From: Wenxinia marina DSM 24838
GTDB lineage: Bacteria; Pseudomonadota; Alphaproteobacteria; Rhodobacterales; Rhodobacteraceae
Direction of reading: 5' to 3'
Assembly: GCF_000379485.1 (NCBI RefSeq)
Contig: NZ_KB902285.1
Coordinates: 1 to 64,000 of the forward strand
DNA: 64,000 bases
The notes under the pieces are model-generated. The model worked only from the letters and a program-made list of their open reading frames with translations, did no database searches and was not told the origin of the DNA. Each line of letters begins with the position of its first letter. The stretch's first letter is position 1. This document shows, in pieces, positions 1 to 8,528 of this stretch. Made by a program: the position numbers and the translations under genes.

Positions 1-264
1 GGACGGCTCCCGCGCCGGCTCGCGGGCTCCAAGCCCTGGGACCTCACGGGATGCCGTCCGCCACCAGCACATTGACATGATTTCGTTAGACAGGGACCTC
101 GATCGTCCGGGCACTTGCCCGATCGCCGCGAGGCCCCGGCTCAGGGCCGGGGCGGGTGGGGATCAGGCGCACTGGCTTCCCGCGGCGGGGCTGGACCCCA
201 GCCCGGCGCGGGGCGGTCGGGCGGATCGAATATGCCGGCAAACGCCCGCGCGGCGTGCTGCCCG
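1..264. other. Left-edge stretch without a confident gene
   Basis: No reading frame here has the features of a real gene. A short frame at 1-75 could be the tail of a gene lying to the left, but it is too short to identify. The only recognisable element is a GC-rich palindromic motif at about 130-158, which recurs near 7.1 kb (inverted) and 22.86 kb. Confidence 0.4.
130..158 (+). repeat. Dispersed GC-rich palindromic repeat, copy A
   Basis: The core is GGCCCCGG, a short spacer, then CCGGGGC followed by GGGTG. Nearly the same motif occurs at 22856-22884 on this strand and at 7103-7132 on the opposite strand. All copies lie between genes. This fits a small dispersed intergenic repeat able to form a hairpin; its function is unknown. 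Confidence 0.6.
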
Positions 265-1197
265 TCAGCCGTGAGCCGCGAACAGCTCCACCGCCGCGTC
301 CAAGATCCGGCCGCGCGTCCGGGGGCCTTCCATCAGGACCTCGTGCCGGGCGCCGTCGATCATCTCCAGCCGGCCGCCGGGCCAGTCGGCCATCCGGCGG
401 TGGATGCGGCCGGGATCGACGATGGCTTCCTCGGTGCCGAGGAACGCCACCACCGGCACCCGCGGCGACGGTCGCGCGGCCAGCCCCCGCATCTCGCGCA
501 GCGCCTCGTTCAGCCAGCGCAGCGTTGGCCCGCCGAGCGCCAGCTCGGGATGGGCGCGCAGCTGCTGCACCAGCTGCTGGAAGCTCTCGCGGTGGGTGGT
601 CAGGGCGTTCTCTTCGAACCCGACGCTCAGGATGTAGCTCTCGGGGAGCTGGCCGGGGGTCAGGACGCCGGACAGGCCGACCGTGCGGGACAGGGTCGAC
701 AGGCTCCACGCCACGCCGCGCCGCGACGGCGTGAGGTTGAGGCCCCACATCGGCGCCGAGAAGGCCGCCGCACGCACCGGCAGGTCGCCGGTCAACGCGC
801 GCAGCCCTATGCAGCCGCCCATCGAGTGGGCGAGCAGGTACAGCGGCTGCGGCAGGCCCTCGTCCCGGACGAACCGCAACAGCGCGGCGACGTCCGCCTG
901 GTAGTCGCGGAACGCCGCCACGTGCCCGTGCGCCGGGCGGCGGTGCACCCGGCCGGAGATGCCCTGGCCGCGCCAGTCCACCACGGCCGACGCGTAGCCG
1001 CGGGCCAGGAGTTCGCCCGCGACGCCGCCGTACTTCTCGACGTACTCGGTGCGGCCGGGGAAGATCAGCACCGTTCCCTTCGGCGCACCGTGGCCCCAGG
1101 CCGCGACCCGGATCGTCACGCCGTCCATCGTCGCGACCCACGCCGCGACGCCGCCCTCGGGGGCGTCGGCGACGTCCTCGAAGAGGGGCGCGCGCAT
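265..1197 (-). CDS. Alpha/beta hydrolase, lysophospholipase-like
   Basis: A 310-residue alpha/beta-hydrolase of the lysophospholipase/monoacylglycerol lipase type, probably hydrolysing a lipid ester. The nucleophile elbow is AHSMGG (Ser about 125), preceded by a DWRGQGxS segment typical of PldB-like enzymes. A likely acid residue lies in EAIVDPG and the catalytic His in DGARHEV near the C-terminus. No signal peptide is seen, so it should be cytoplasmic or peripheral. The chosen ATG fits homologous N-termini; an in-frame GTG at 1224, one base after the SCP2 stop, would add nine residues and allow translational coupling. It follows the SCP2 gene on the same strand, suggesting a two-gene lipid-related unit. 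The exact substrate cannot be read from sequence. Confidence 0.8.
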   Translation of the reverse strand: MRAPLFEDVADAPEGGVAAWVATMDGVTIRVAAWGHGAPKGTVLIFPGRTEYVEKYGGVAGELLARGYASAVVDWRGQGISGRVHRRPAHGHVAAFRDYQADVAALLRFVRDEGLPQPLYLLAHSMGGCIGLRALTGDLPVRAAAFSAPMWGLNLTPSRRGVAWSLSTLSRTVGLSGVLTPGQLPESYILSVGFEENALTTHRESFQQLVQQLRAHPELALGGPTLRWLNEALREMRGLAARPSPRVPVVAFLGTEEAIVDPGRIHRRMADWPGGRLEMIDGARHEVLMEGPRTRGRILDAAVELFAAHG

Positions 1198-1225
1198 CTC
1201 CGTCGCGGCGGTCACGTCCAGCACG

Positions 1226-1516
1226 TCAGCCGAGAAGCGAGGACAGCTTCATCGCCATCCCCATGTCGCCGTCGACCTTCAGCTTGCCCTGCATGAAGGC
1301 GGCGGTCGGGTTCTGGTCGCCGTCGAGGATCGCCCGGAACGTGTCGGCGTCGGCCGTCAGCGTCACGTCGGCCGGCGCGTCGCCCGCCCGCGCGCCGTTC
1401 TCGTCGATCATGACCGTCCCTTCGCCGTCGATCACGAACTTCGCCGTGCCGTCGAACCCCTCGCCGGCCATCTTGGCGTTCAGCTGGGTCACCGCCTCGT
1501 CCACCACTGCGCTCAT
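1226..1516 (-). CDS. SCP2 sterol-binding domain protein
   Basis: A 96-residue single-domain SCP2 protein, a fold with a hydrophobic cavity for lipids or acyl-CoAs. It shows the usual pattern: an N-terminal helix, a strand ending in VIDGEGTVMID, DVTLTADADTF, and the late MQGKLKVDGDM segment. Bacterial homologues often lie beside lipid or fatty-acid genes. The ATG at 1516 is preceded by an AGAAAGGA ribosome-binding site; an upstream in-frame ATG at 1561 has none and would add a non-conserved leader. The hydrolase follows immediately, so the pair is probably co-transcribed. The ligand is not known. Confidence 0.85.
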   Translation of the reverse strand: MSAVVDEAVTQLNAKMAGEGFDGTAKFVIDGEGTVMIDENGARAGDAPADVTLTADADTFRAILDGDQNPTAAFMQGKLKVDGDMGMAMKLSSLLG

Positions 1517-1587
1517 GCCTTGTCCTTTCTCACATGTGATGGGCCCGGTGCTGGTCGGCACCGGGCCCGCTCTGCTACAAGGCCGTT

Positions 1588-2148
1588 ATGGGTACGCCAG
1601 GGCATCTCTTCAAATCTACCGTCGCGTCCCTCCTGCTCGCAGTCGGGTATTCCCTACCCCTCGCCGCACAGGGGGCGGACGTGGACGCGCTGCTGCAGCA
1701 GCTGGCCGAGGCCGAGCCGGGGCAGGACGCCCGGATCGAGAGCCAGATCTTCGCCGAATGGTCGAAGAGCGGGTCGCCCGCGATCGACCTGCTGCTGCAG
1801 CGCGGGCAGGACGCGCTGGACGCAGGCGACTGGACCACGGCCGCCGAGCATTTCACCGCCGCCATCGACCACGACCCCGACTTCGCCGAGGCCTACCACG
1901 GCCGCGCGACGGCCTACTACATGACCGGCCATATCGGCCCCGCCCTCGACGACCTGCGGCAGACGCTGGTCCTGAACCCGCGCCACTTCCGCGCGATGCA
2001 GGGCTTCGCCGTCATCCTGCAGGAGCTGGACCGCCCCGAGGACGCGGTGGAGGTGCTGCGCCAGGTCCACGCGATGCACCCGGCCGACGAGACCGTCGCG
2101 GACGCGCTCGAACAGCTGGAGCTGATGCTGGGCGGCCGCACGCTCTGA
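1588..2148 (+). CDS. Periplasmic TPR-repeat protein
   Basis: A 186-residue protein with an N-terminal signal peptide (hydrophobic segment ending LPLAAQG, cleavage near residue 29). After it come about three tetratricopeptide repeats from residue 70 on, recognisable by LDAGDW, AIDHDPDFAEAY, HGRATAYY and LNPRHFRAMQG. TPR proteins are scaffolds, so a partner in the cell envelope is likely but cannot be named. It is transcribed away from the SCP2 gene, with about 70 bp between them holding both promoters. Small TPR proteins of this kind are common in Rhodobacterales. Confidence 0.85.
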   Translation: MGTPGHLFKSTVASLLLAVGYSLPLAAQGADVDALLQQLAEAEPGQDARIESQIFAEWSKSGSPAIDLLLQRGQDALDAGDWTTAAEHFTAAIDHDPDFAEAYHGRATAYYMTGHIGPALDDLRQTLVLNPRHFRAMQGFAVILQELDRPEDAVEVLRQVHAMHPADETVADALEQLELMLGGRTL

Positions 2149-2232
2149 CCGGCACCCACTGACGGGGCCGCAGGTTGCGCTCGGGCGCGGCGACGTTATC
2201 TCTGCGGACGAGCGATCGAGGATTCCCCAGGC

Positions 2233-5200
2233 ATGGCCGATACCGGACGCGTCCTCGCGGTCCTCGGGCCCACCAACACCGGCAAGACGCACTACGCGAT
2301 CGAGCGGATGCTGGGCTACCGCACCGGGGTCATCGGCCTGCCGCTGCGCCTGCTCGCGCGCGAGGTCTACGACCGCATCGTCGCCGCCCGCGGCCCGTCC
2401 TGCGTCGCCCTCGTCACCGGGGAGGAGCGGATCGTGCCGCCGCGGGTGCAGTACTGGGTCTCCACCGTGGAGGCGATGCCCGAGGGGATCGGCCCCGACT
2501 TCCTCGCCGTCGACGAGATCCAGCTGTGCGCCGACGCCGAGCGCGGACACGTCTTCACCGACCGGCTCTTGAACGCCCGCGGCCGGCACGAGACGCTGTT
2601 CATGGGGTCCGAGACGATGCGCGGCGCCATCGCGGCGCTGGTGCCGGGGGTGGAGTTCCAGAAGCGCGAGCGCTTTTCGACGCTGACCTTCACGGGTTCG
2701 AAAAAGCTCAGCCGGATGCCCGAAAGGTCGGCCATCGTCGGCTTCTCGGTCGAAAACGTGTATGCCATCGCCGAGCTGCTCCGCCGCACCAAGGGCGGCG
2801 CGGCCGTCGTGATGGGTGCGCTGTCTCCTCGGACGCGGAACGCGCAGGTGGCGATGTACCAGCGGGGCGAGGTGGACTACCTCGTCGCCACCGACGCGAT
2901 CGGCATGGGGCTCAACCTCGACATCGACCACGTCGCCTTCTCCGCCATCGAGAAGTTCGACGGCCAGCGCTGGCGCCACCTCGGCCCCGACGAACTGGCG
3001 CAGATCGCCGGCCGCGCCGGGCGCTACCAGTCGCCGGGCACTTTCGGCATCACCGGCGAGGTGCGGGGCCTCGAGGACGAGGTGGTTTCGGCCATCGAGA
3101 ACCATTCCTTCCGCCCGGTGACCAAGCTCCAGTGGCGTAACGCGAACCTCCGCTTTGGCTCCATCAAGGCCCTGATCGCGAGCCTCGAGGAGCGGACGGA
3201 CAATCCCTGGCTCACCCGCGTGCGCGAGGCGGACGACCTGTCGGCGCTGAAGACGCTGGCCGAGGATCCGCTCGTCGCCGCCCGCGCCAAGGACGGGCCG
3301 GCGGTGCGCCTTCTCTGGGACGTCTGCCGAATCCCCGATTTCCGCGGCATCAGCCGGGGCGAGCACACGGCCCTTCTCACCCGGATCTTCGCCGACCTGC
3401 ACGACCGCGGGCACGTGGACGAGGCGTGGTTCGCGGGGCAGGTTTCGCGAATCGACAGGCCCATCGGGAACATCGACCAGCTGTCCCGGCGTTTGGCGTA
3501 TATCCGCACATGGACCTACGTCGCGCAGCGGACCGGCTGGCTGGCCGAGGAAAGACGTTGGCGGGACGAGACCCGCGCGGTAGAAGACCGACTGTCCGAT
3601 GCGCTCCACGCCGCGCTGACGCAGGCGTTCGTGGACCGGCGGACCAGCGTGCTCGCGCGGCGGCTGAAGCAGAAGGAGAGCCTGGTGGCCGAGGTGAACG
3701 ACAAGGGCGAGGTGAGGGTCGACGGCGAATTGCTCGGCCGGCTGGAGGGCTTCCGCTTCCGGGCCGACAAGACGGCGAGCCCCGACGAGGCGAAGACCGT
3801 CGCGCGCGCCGCGCGCGAGGCGCTGGCGCCGCACCTGACGCTGCGGGCCGACCGGTTCTACAATGCGCCCGATACCGAGATCGACTTCACCGAGCAGGGT
3901 GGCCTGATGTGGGGCGAGTCGGCTGTCGGCAAGCTGACCAAGGGCGCCGTCCCGCTGAAGCCGCAGGTGGAGCCGTTCGTCGACGACGAGGCGCCGGACG
4001 AGGTGCGCGAGAAGGTGCGCCGCCGCCTGCAGCACTTCATCGACCGCAAGATCGCCGCGGCGATGGAGTCGCTGATCGCGCTGCGCGACGACGCGACGCT
4101 GGCCGGGTCGGCCAAGGGCTTCGCCTTCCGCATGGTCGAGAACTTCGGCGTGATTCCCCGCGGCGACGTCGCCGACGAGGTCCGCGCCCTCGATCAGGAG
4201 GCGCGCGGGGCCCTGCGCAAGCACGGCATCCGGTTCGGCCAGTTCACCGTGTTCCAGCCCGCGCTGCTGAAACCCGCGCCGACCCGGCTGCGGCTGGTGC
4301 TGTGGAGCCTCGCAAAGGGCCTCGACGAGTTCCCCGAGGCGCCGCCGCCCGGCCTCGTCACCGTGCCGGCGGCCAAGGGAGCGGAGCCGGGCTATTTCGC
4401 GATGGCCGGCTACCGCGCCGCGGGCGACCGCGCGATCCGCATCGACATGCTGGAGCGCCTCGCCGACATGCTGCGCGACAAGGACAGCCGCGGCGGCTTC
4501 GAGGCGAGCGCCGACATGCTGTCGATCACCGGCCTCACGCTGGAGCAGTTCGCCGGCCTGATGGAGGGCCTCGGCTACCGCGCCGAGAAGGGCGAGCGAC
4601 CGAAGGTTCGCGCCTCGGACACGCCCGACGTGCCGGCGCCCGAGCCGACGCCGCCCGGCCCCGACGCGCCGCCCGAAACGCCGGACCCCGGCACCCCCGA
4701 CCTGCCGCCCGAACCGACCCAGCCGCCGGGCCCGGACGTGCCCGCGCCGGACCCGACGCCGACCGAGCCGGACGTGCCCGAGACCCCGCCCGAGCCCGGC
4801 ACCCCCGACATCCCGCCGCCCGAGCCCGAGCCGTTCCATCCGCCGCAGCCGGACGAGACGCCCCCGGCGACCCCGCAGGAGACCCCCGTGGAGGAGCCGC
4901 CCGAGGCACCCCCGTCCGCTCCGGTCGAGGTCCCCGGCGACATGCCGGCCGAGATCCCGCCCGGGACCACCATGGCAGACGAAGCGCCGGCGGAGACCGA
5001 GACCTTCTACACCTTCACCTGGGCTGGTCGCGGCCGGGGGGAACGGCGGGGCGGCGAACGCCGGCAGGAGGGGCGCCGCGACGGACGCGAGGGCCGCGAC
5101 GGCGCACCCGAGGGCCGCCGAGGCAAGCCGCAGGGGCAGAAGGGCCGTCCCAAGGGGCCGAAGCGCGACCGCGAGGACCGCGGCGGCAAGCCCAAGGTGG

Positions 5201-5292
5201 CCTCCGCCGCGCCACCGCGCGAGAAGCGGGACAAGCCCATCGACCCCGACAACCCGTTCGCCGCCGCACTCGCCGGCTTCAAGACGAAGTAA
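2233..5292 (+). CDS. SUV3-like DEAD/DEAH RNA helicase with long disordered tail
   Basis: A 1019-residue superfamily 2 helicase resembling mitochondrial SUV3. Walker A is GPTNTGKT (residues 12-19), motif II is DEIQ (94-97), and motif VI lies in QIAGRAGRY (about 256-264). A middle region related to the SUV3 C-terminal domains runs to about 790. From about 796 to 915 the protein is almost only Pro, Glu, Asp and Thr in short irregular repeats, and from about 930 it becomes Arg/Gly/Lys-rich, like an RNA-binding tail. SUV3 relatives unwind RNA, often with a nuclease. The S4 protein, fdxA and carD follow on the same strand, an order I recall as conserved in Rhodobacterales. The precise substrate is unknown. 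Confidence 0.9.
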   Translation: MADTGRVLAVLGPTNTGKTHYAIERMLGYRTGVIGLPLRLLAREVYDRIVAARGPSCVALVTGEERIVPPRVQYWVSTVEAMPEGIGPDFLAVDEIQLCADAERGHVFTDRLLNARGRHETLFMGSETMRGAIAALVPGVEFQKRERFSTLTFTGSKKLSRMPERSAIVGFSVENVYAIAELLRRTKGGAAVVMGALSPRTRNAQVAMYQRGEVDYLVATDAIGMGLNLDIDHVAFSAIEKFDGQRWRHLGPDELAQIAGRAGRYQSPGTFGITGEVRGLEDEVVSAIENHSFRPVTKLQWRNANLRFGSIKALIASLEERTDNPWLTRVREADDLSALKTLAEDPLVAARAKDGPAVRLLWDVCRIPDFRGISRGEHTALLTRIFADLHDRGHVDEAWFAGQVSRIDRPIGNIDQLSRRLAYIRTWTYVAQRTGWLAEERRWRDETRAVEDRLSDALHAALTQAFVDRRTSVLARRLKQKESLVAEVNDKGEVRVDGELLGRLEGFRFRADKTASPDEAKTVARAAREALAPHLTLRADRFYNAPDTEIDFTEQGGLMWGESAVGKLTKGAVPLKPQVEPFVDDEAPDEVREKVRRRLQHFIDRKIAAAMESLIALRDDATLAGSAKGFAFRMVENFGVIPRGDVADEVRALDQEARGALRKHGIRFGQFTVFQPALLKPAPTRLRLVLWSLAKGLDEFPEAPPPGLVTVPAAKGAEPGYFAMAGYRAAGDRAIRIDMLERLADMLRDKDSRGGFEASADMLSITGLTLEQFAGLMEGLGYRAEKGERPKVRASDTPDVPAPEPTPPGPDAPPETPDPGTPDLPPEPTQPPGPDVPAPDPTPTEPDVPETPPEPGTPDIPPPEPEPFHPPQPDETPPATPQETPVEEPPEAPPSAPVEVPGDMPAEIPPGTTMADEAPAETETFYTFTWAGRGRGERRGGERRQEGRRDGREGRDGAPEGRRGKPQGQKGRPKGPKRDREDRGGKPKVASAAPPREKRDKPIDPDNPFAAALAGFKTK

Positions 5293-5305
5293 CCTCCGCC
5301 GTCCG

Positions 5306-5617
5306 GTGGCGCGCGTGATGGACGGGCCACGCCCGACGATCCGCCTCGACAAGTGGCTGTGGCAGGCGCGCTTCTTCAAGACACGCGGCCTCGCCGCCAC
5401 CCTCGTCACGGCCGGCCGGGTCCGCGTGAACGGCCAGCGCACCGAGAAGCCGGGTCGCGCCGTGGGCGCGGGCGACGTGCTGACCTTCCCGCAGGCGGGC
5501 CGGGTGCGGGTGATCCGCGTCGAGGATCTTGGCGCCCGCCGGGGGCCCGCAACCGAGGCGCAGGCGCTGTATGTCGACCTCGAGCCGCCTGCGGAAAGTG
5601 AAGCGCCGGGCGCTTGA
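5306..5617 (+). CDS. S4-domain RNA-binding protein, Hsp15-like
   Basis: A 103-residue protein whose first 60 residues form an S4 RNA-binding domain: IRLDKWLWQARFFKTR, then LVTAGRVRVNG. The layout is that of Hsp15 (HslR), which binds stalled 50S subunits carrying nascent chains. It starts 13 bp after the helicase stop, so co-transcription is likely. The start may be GTG at 5306 or ATG at 5318; the S4 domain is intact either way. A rescue role is inferred from the family. Confidence 0.85.
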   Translation: MARVMDGPRPTIRLDKWLWQARFFKTRGLAATLVTAGRVRVNGQRTEKPGRAVGAGDVLTFPQAGRVRVIRVEDLGARRGPATEAQALYVDLEPPAESEAPGA

Positions 5618-5674
5618 ATGATCCCGCCGCGGGGGCTAGTCAGGCCCGCGACCGGACGACAGGACCTTCCCCCC

Positions 5675-6010
5675 GTGACCTACATCGTCAACGACAGCTG
5701 CATCGCCTGCAAGTACACCGACTGCGTCGAGGTGTGCCCCGTGGATTGCTTCTACGAGGGCGAGAACATGCTGGTGATCCATCCCGACGAGTGCATCGAC
5801 TGCGGCGTGTGCGAACCCGAGTGCCCGGCCGACGCGATCCGCCCGGACACCGAGCCGGACATGGAGAAGTGGGTCGAGTTCAATCGCAAGTACGCCGAGA
5901 TGTGGCCGGTCATCGTGACCCGGAAGGATCCGCTCCCCGATGCCGAGGAGATGGACGGCAAGCCTGGCAAGATGGAGCTGTTCTCCGAGAAGGCGGGCGA
6001 GGGCGGCTGA
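5675..6010 (+). CDS. fdxA: Ferredoxin FdxA, 7Fe type
   Basis: A 112-residue ferredoxin. [18 protein letters not shown] supplies the ligands of the first (3Fe-4S) centre and [12 protein letters not shown] those of the 4Fe-4S cluster, followed by the long C-terminal extension typical of the Azotobacter FdI/FdxA family. It is a soluble low-potential electron carrier. Translation most likely begins at GTG 5675, because family members start MTYIV; the preceding in-frame codons are not conserved. The gene lies 57 bp after the S4 gene and before carD. Confidence 0.95.
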   Translation: MTYIVNDSCIACKYTDCVEVCPVDCFYEGENMLVIHPDECIDCGVCEPECPADAIRPDTEPDMEKWVEFNRKYAEMWPVIVTRKDPLPDAEEMDGKPGKMELFSEKAGEGG

Positions 6011-6093
6011 CCGATTCGGCCGGGGCGAAAGCCTCGGGCGCTTCGCTAAAACCCTGAGAAGCGGGCAGATTTCCGCTGCGTCAGCCGGCGCCC

Positions 6094-6122
6094 CTTCCGG
6101 AGCGGGCCGATTCGTGCTATAT
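6094..6122 (+). promoter_or_regulatory. Possible carD promoter
   Basis: A CTATAT hexamer at 6117-6122, a common alphaproteobacterial -10 form, lies 17 bp after a weak -35-like CTTCCG at 6094-6099. The position, about 120 bp before the carD start, is sensible. The -35 matches consensus poorly, so this is tentative. Confidence 0.3.
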
Positions 6123-6244
6123 CCTCTGCAGATGCTGCCATTCGACACCTGATCCGGCCAGTTCGACCTGCACGTCCCGACGGAGCCAAATCCTCCGCCG
6201 GGCGTTTTGTCCCTGTGCGGACGTGATGTCCTGGGAAGGATGCC

Positions 6245-6757
6245 ATGACGAAAGCCAAGAAGAACGATTTCCGACCTGACGAGTTTGTCGTCTACCCCGC
6301 CCACGGCGTGGGCAGGATCGTGTCCATCGAGAAGCAGGAGGTCGCGGGCTTCGAACTGGAGCTGTTCGTGATCTCGTTCGAGAAAGACAAGATGACCCTG
6401 CGCGTGCCGACCCACAAGGCGACCGAGGCGGGCCTGCGCTCGCTGTCCACGCCCGACGTCGTCGCCCACGCGATGAAGACGCTGAAGGGCAAGGCCAAGG
6501 TCAAGAAGGCCATGTGGTCGCGCCGGGCGCAGGAGTACGAGCAGAAGATCAACTCCGGCGACCTGATCGCGATCGCCGAGGTGGTTCGCGACCTGCACCG
6601 CGCCGACGACCAGCGCGAGCAGTCCTACTCCGAGCGCCAGCTCTACGAGGCCGCGCTGGAGCGACTGACCCGCGAGATCGCCGCCGTCGCCGGCAACGAC
6701 GAGGACGCCGCGGCGAAGGAGATCGACAGCGTGCTGGTCAGCCGCGCCGCGGCCTGA
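6245..6757 (+). CDS. carD: CarD-family RNA polymerase-binding regulator
   Basis: A 170-residue CarD/CdnL-type protein. The N-terminal Tudor-like domain (FVVYPAHGVGRIVSIE, residues 16-31) binds the RNA polymerase beta subunit, and the helical C-terminal part (about 75-165) contacts promoter DNA near the -10 element. In alphaproteobacteria CdnL stabilises open complexes at rRNA and growth-related promoters. The ATG at 6245 follows a GGAAGGA ribosome-binding site. A strong hairpin with a T-rich tail follows the gene. Confidence 0.93.
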   Translation: MTKAKKNDFRPDEFVVYPAHGVGRIVSIEKQEVAGFELELFVISFEKDKMTLRVPTHKATEAGLRSLSTPDVVAHAMKTLKGKAKVKKAMWSRRAQEYEQKINSGDLIAIAEVVRDLHRADDQREQSYSERQLYEAALERLTREIAAVAGNDEDAAAKEIDSVLVSRAAA

Positions 6758-6782
6758 GCGGGGAGGTCAGACCGAGTTTCGG

Positions 6783-6807
6783 AAGCCGCCCCTCGGGGCG
6801 GCTTCTT
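6783..6807 (+). terminator. Rho-independent terminator after carD
   Basis: A perfect stem, AAGCCGCCCC paired with GGGGCGGCTT around a two-base loop, is followed by CTT. It lies 26 bp after the carD stop. The T tract is short, but stem strength and position support termination. Confidence 0.75.
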
Positions 6808-6825
6808 CACGTCCAGGGGCGGCCT

Positions 6826-7135
6826 GGGCGTTCTTGCCGGTCCGGGCGTCGTCTGCGCGGCCGTTCCCCGTCCTTGTCTTGTCTCCCGGCCATCGGGGTC
6901 CCGGGTCAAGCCCGGGACGGGTGAGGCTCCATACGACCACGCCCCCAGACGAACACCCGCCCCGGCCCTGAGCCGGCGGCCGGGGCGTCTTTGCCAATCG
7001 GGGCGTCGTCTGCGCGGCCGTTACCCTTGTCTCCCGGCCGTCGGGGTCCCGGGTCAAGCCTCGGGACGGGTGAAGCTCCGTACGACCACGCCCCCGAACG
7101 AACACCCGCCCCGGCCCTGAGCCGGGGCCTCGACC
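6826..7135. repeat. Two tandem copies of a ~150 bp intergenic repeat
   Basis: Copy 1 (about 6826-6975) and copy 2 (about 6983-7135) share long identical blocks, among them GGGCGTCGTCTGCGCGGCCG, CGGGGTCCCGGGTCAAGC, TACGACCACGCCCCC and CGCCCCGGCCCTGAGCCGG. They differ by a few substitutions and small indels. Each unit ends in the GC-rich palindrome found elsewhere in the window. The units carry no plausible gene. They occupy most of the 440 bp between carD and purD. Confidence 0.85.
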
Positions 7136-7198
7136 CGCAAGAGCGGCCCAGGCCTAACCCCGAACAAGCTCCCCTTGGACCCGGCGCCACCACCCCAC

Positions 7199-8461
7199 CT
7201 ACAGCGCCCGCCACCCGATGTCCCGCCGGCAGAAACCCTCCGGCCAGTCGATCGCGTTGACCATGGCGTAGGCCGCGTCCCGCGCCTCTCGCAGGGTCGC
7301 GCCTCGTGCGGTGACGTTCAGCACCCGCCCGCCGGTCGCCACCAGGCGACCGTCCTGCCGCGCGGTCCCGGCGTGGAACACCATCTGCAGCGAGGTCTCG
7401 GGCAGGGCCTCCAGCCCCCCGATTTCCGTGCCCTTTCGGTAGGCCCCCGGATAGCCCTCCGCCGCCATCACCACAGTCAGCGCATGATCGTCGGCGAAGG
7501 ACGGCCGCGCCTCCGCCAGACGCCCCTCGGCGCAGGCCTGCATCAGATCCAGCGCCTGCGCGCCGAGGCGCATCATCAGGACCTGAGCCTCGGGGTCGCC
7601 GAAGCGGACGTTGTATTCCACCAGCCGGGGCGCTCCGCCCGCAATCATCAGCCCGACGTAGAGGACGCCCTGGTAGGGCGTTCCCCGCCGGGCCATCTCG
7701 GCCATCGTCGGGCGGACGATCTCGTCCAGCGCGCGCGCCTCCACCTGCGGCGTCATCACCGGCGCGGGGGAGTAGGCGCCCATGCCGCCGGTGTTCGGAC
7801 CGGTGTCGCCCTCGCCAACGCGCTTGTGGTCCTGCGCGGTGCCGATGGGCACCACCGTCTCGCCGTCCACGAGGACGAAGAAGCTCGCCTCCTCGCCGGT
7901 CATGAACTCCTCGATCACGACCTCGGCGCCCGCCGCGCCGAACTCCCCGCCGAACATGTCCTCGATCGCGGCCTCCGCCTCGGCAAGCGTCTCGGCCACC
8001 ACCACGCCCTTGCCCGCGGCGAGGCCGTCGGCCTTGACCACGATGGGCGCACCCGCCGCGCAGACGTAGTCGAGCGCGGCCTGCCGCTCGGTGAAGCGGG
8101 CATAGGCGGCGGTCGGCGCGCCGGCTGCGTCGCAGATCGCTTTCGTGAAGGATTTCGACGCTTCCAGCCGCGCAGCGGCGGCCGAAGGTCCGAAAACGGA
8201 AAGCCCGGCGGAGCGGAGCTTGTCGGCGATCCCCACCGCGAGCGGCGCCTCCGGTCCCACGATGACGAAGTCGACGGCGTTGCCCGCGCAGAATTCCGCC
8301 ACCGCGTCGCCGTCGAGGATGTCGAGGTCGGCGCACTCGGCGATGGCCGCGATGCCGGCGTTGCCAGGCGCCACGATCAGCCGGTCGCATTTGGGATTCT
8401 GCGTGACCGCCCAGGCCAGCGCGTGCTCGCGCCCGCCGGAGCCGAGGATGAGGATGTTCAT
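7199..8461 (-). CDS. purD: Phosphoribosylamine-glycine ligase
   Basis: A 420-residue GARS that joins glycine to 5-phosphoribosylamine with ATP in purine synthesis. The start MNILILGSGGREHAL is the family N-terminus, so the ATG at 8461 is used. ATP-grasp features follow: VKADGLAAGKGVVV (about 140-153) and GPNTGGMGAYSP with Glu/Asp metal ligands downstream. Length is normal. It is divergent from xseA, with only 67 bp between the two starts, so the promoters are packed together. Confidence 0.97.
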   Translation of the reverse strand: MNILILGSGGREHALAWAVTQNPKCDRLIVAPGNAGIAAIAECADLDILDGDAVAEFCAGNAVDFVIVGPEAPLAVGIADKLRSAGLSVFGPSAAAARLEASKSFTKAICDAAGAPTAAYARFTERQAALDYVCAAGAPIVVKADGLAAGKGVVVAETLAEAEAAIEDMFGGEFGAAGAEVVIEEFMTGEEASFFVLVDGETVVPIGTAQDHKRVGEGDTGPNTGGMGAYSPAPVMTPQVEARALDEIVRPTMAEMARRGTPYQGVLYVGLMIAGGAPRLVEYNVRFGDPEAQVLMMRLGAQALDLMQACAEGRLAEARPSFADDHALTVVMAAEGYPGAYRKGTEIGGLEALPETSLQMVFHAGTARQDGRLVATGGRVLNVTARGATLREARDAAYAMVNAIDWPEGFCRRDIGWRAL

Positions 8462-8528
8462 GGGCCGCCCGCCTTTCCCCCGAAGCGGCGCCGTTCTAGG
8501 GTGCAGGCCGAGCAGAGGACAAGCCCCG

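Noticed and set aside
72-100. TTGACA at 72-77 as a promoter
   Set aside because: No -10 element at a usable distance and no plus-strand gene follows.
1654-5442. Very long open frame on the minus strand opposite the helicase
   Set aside because: It is antisense to a clear helicase and S4 gene; the product is a His/Arg/Gly-rich string with no domain, a usual by-product of high GC.
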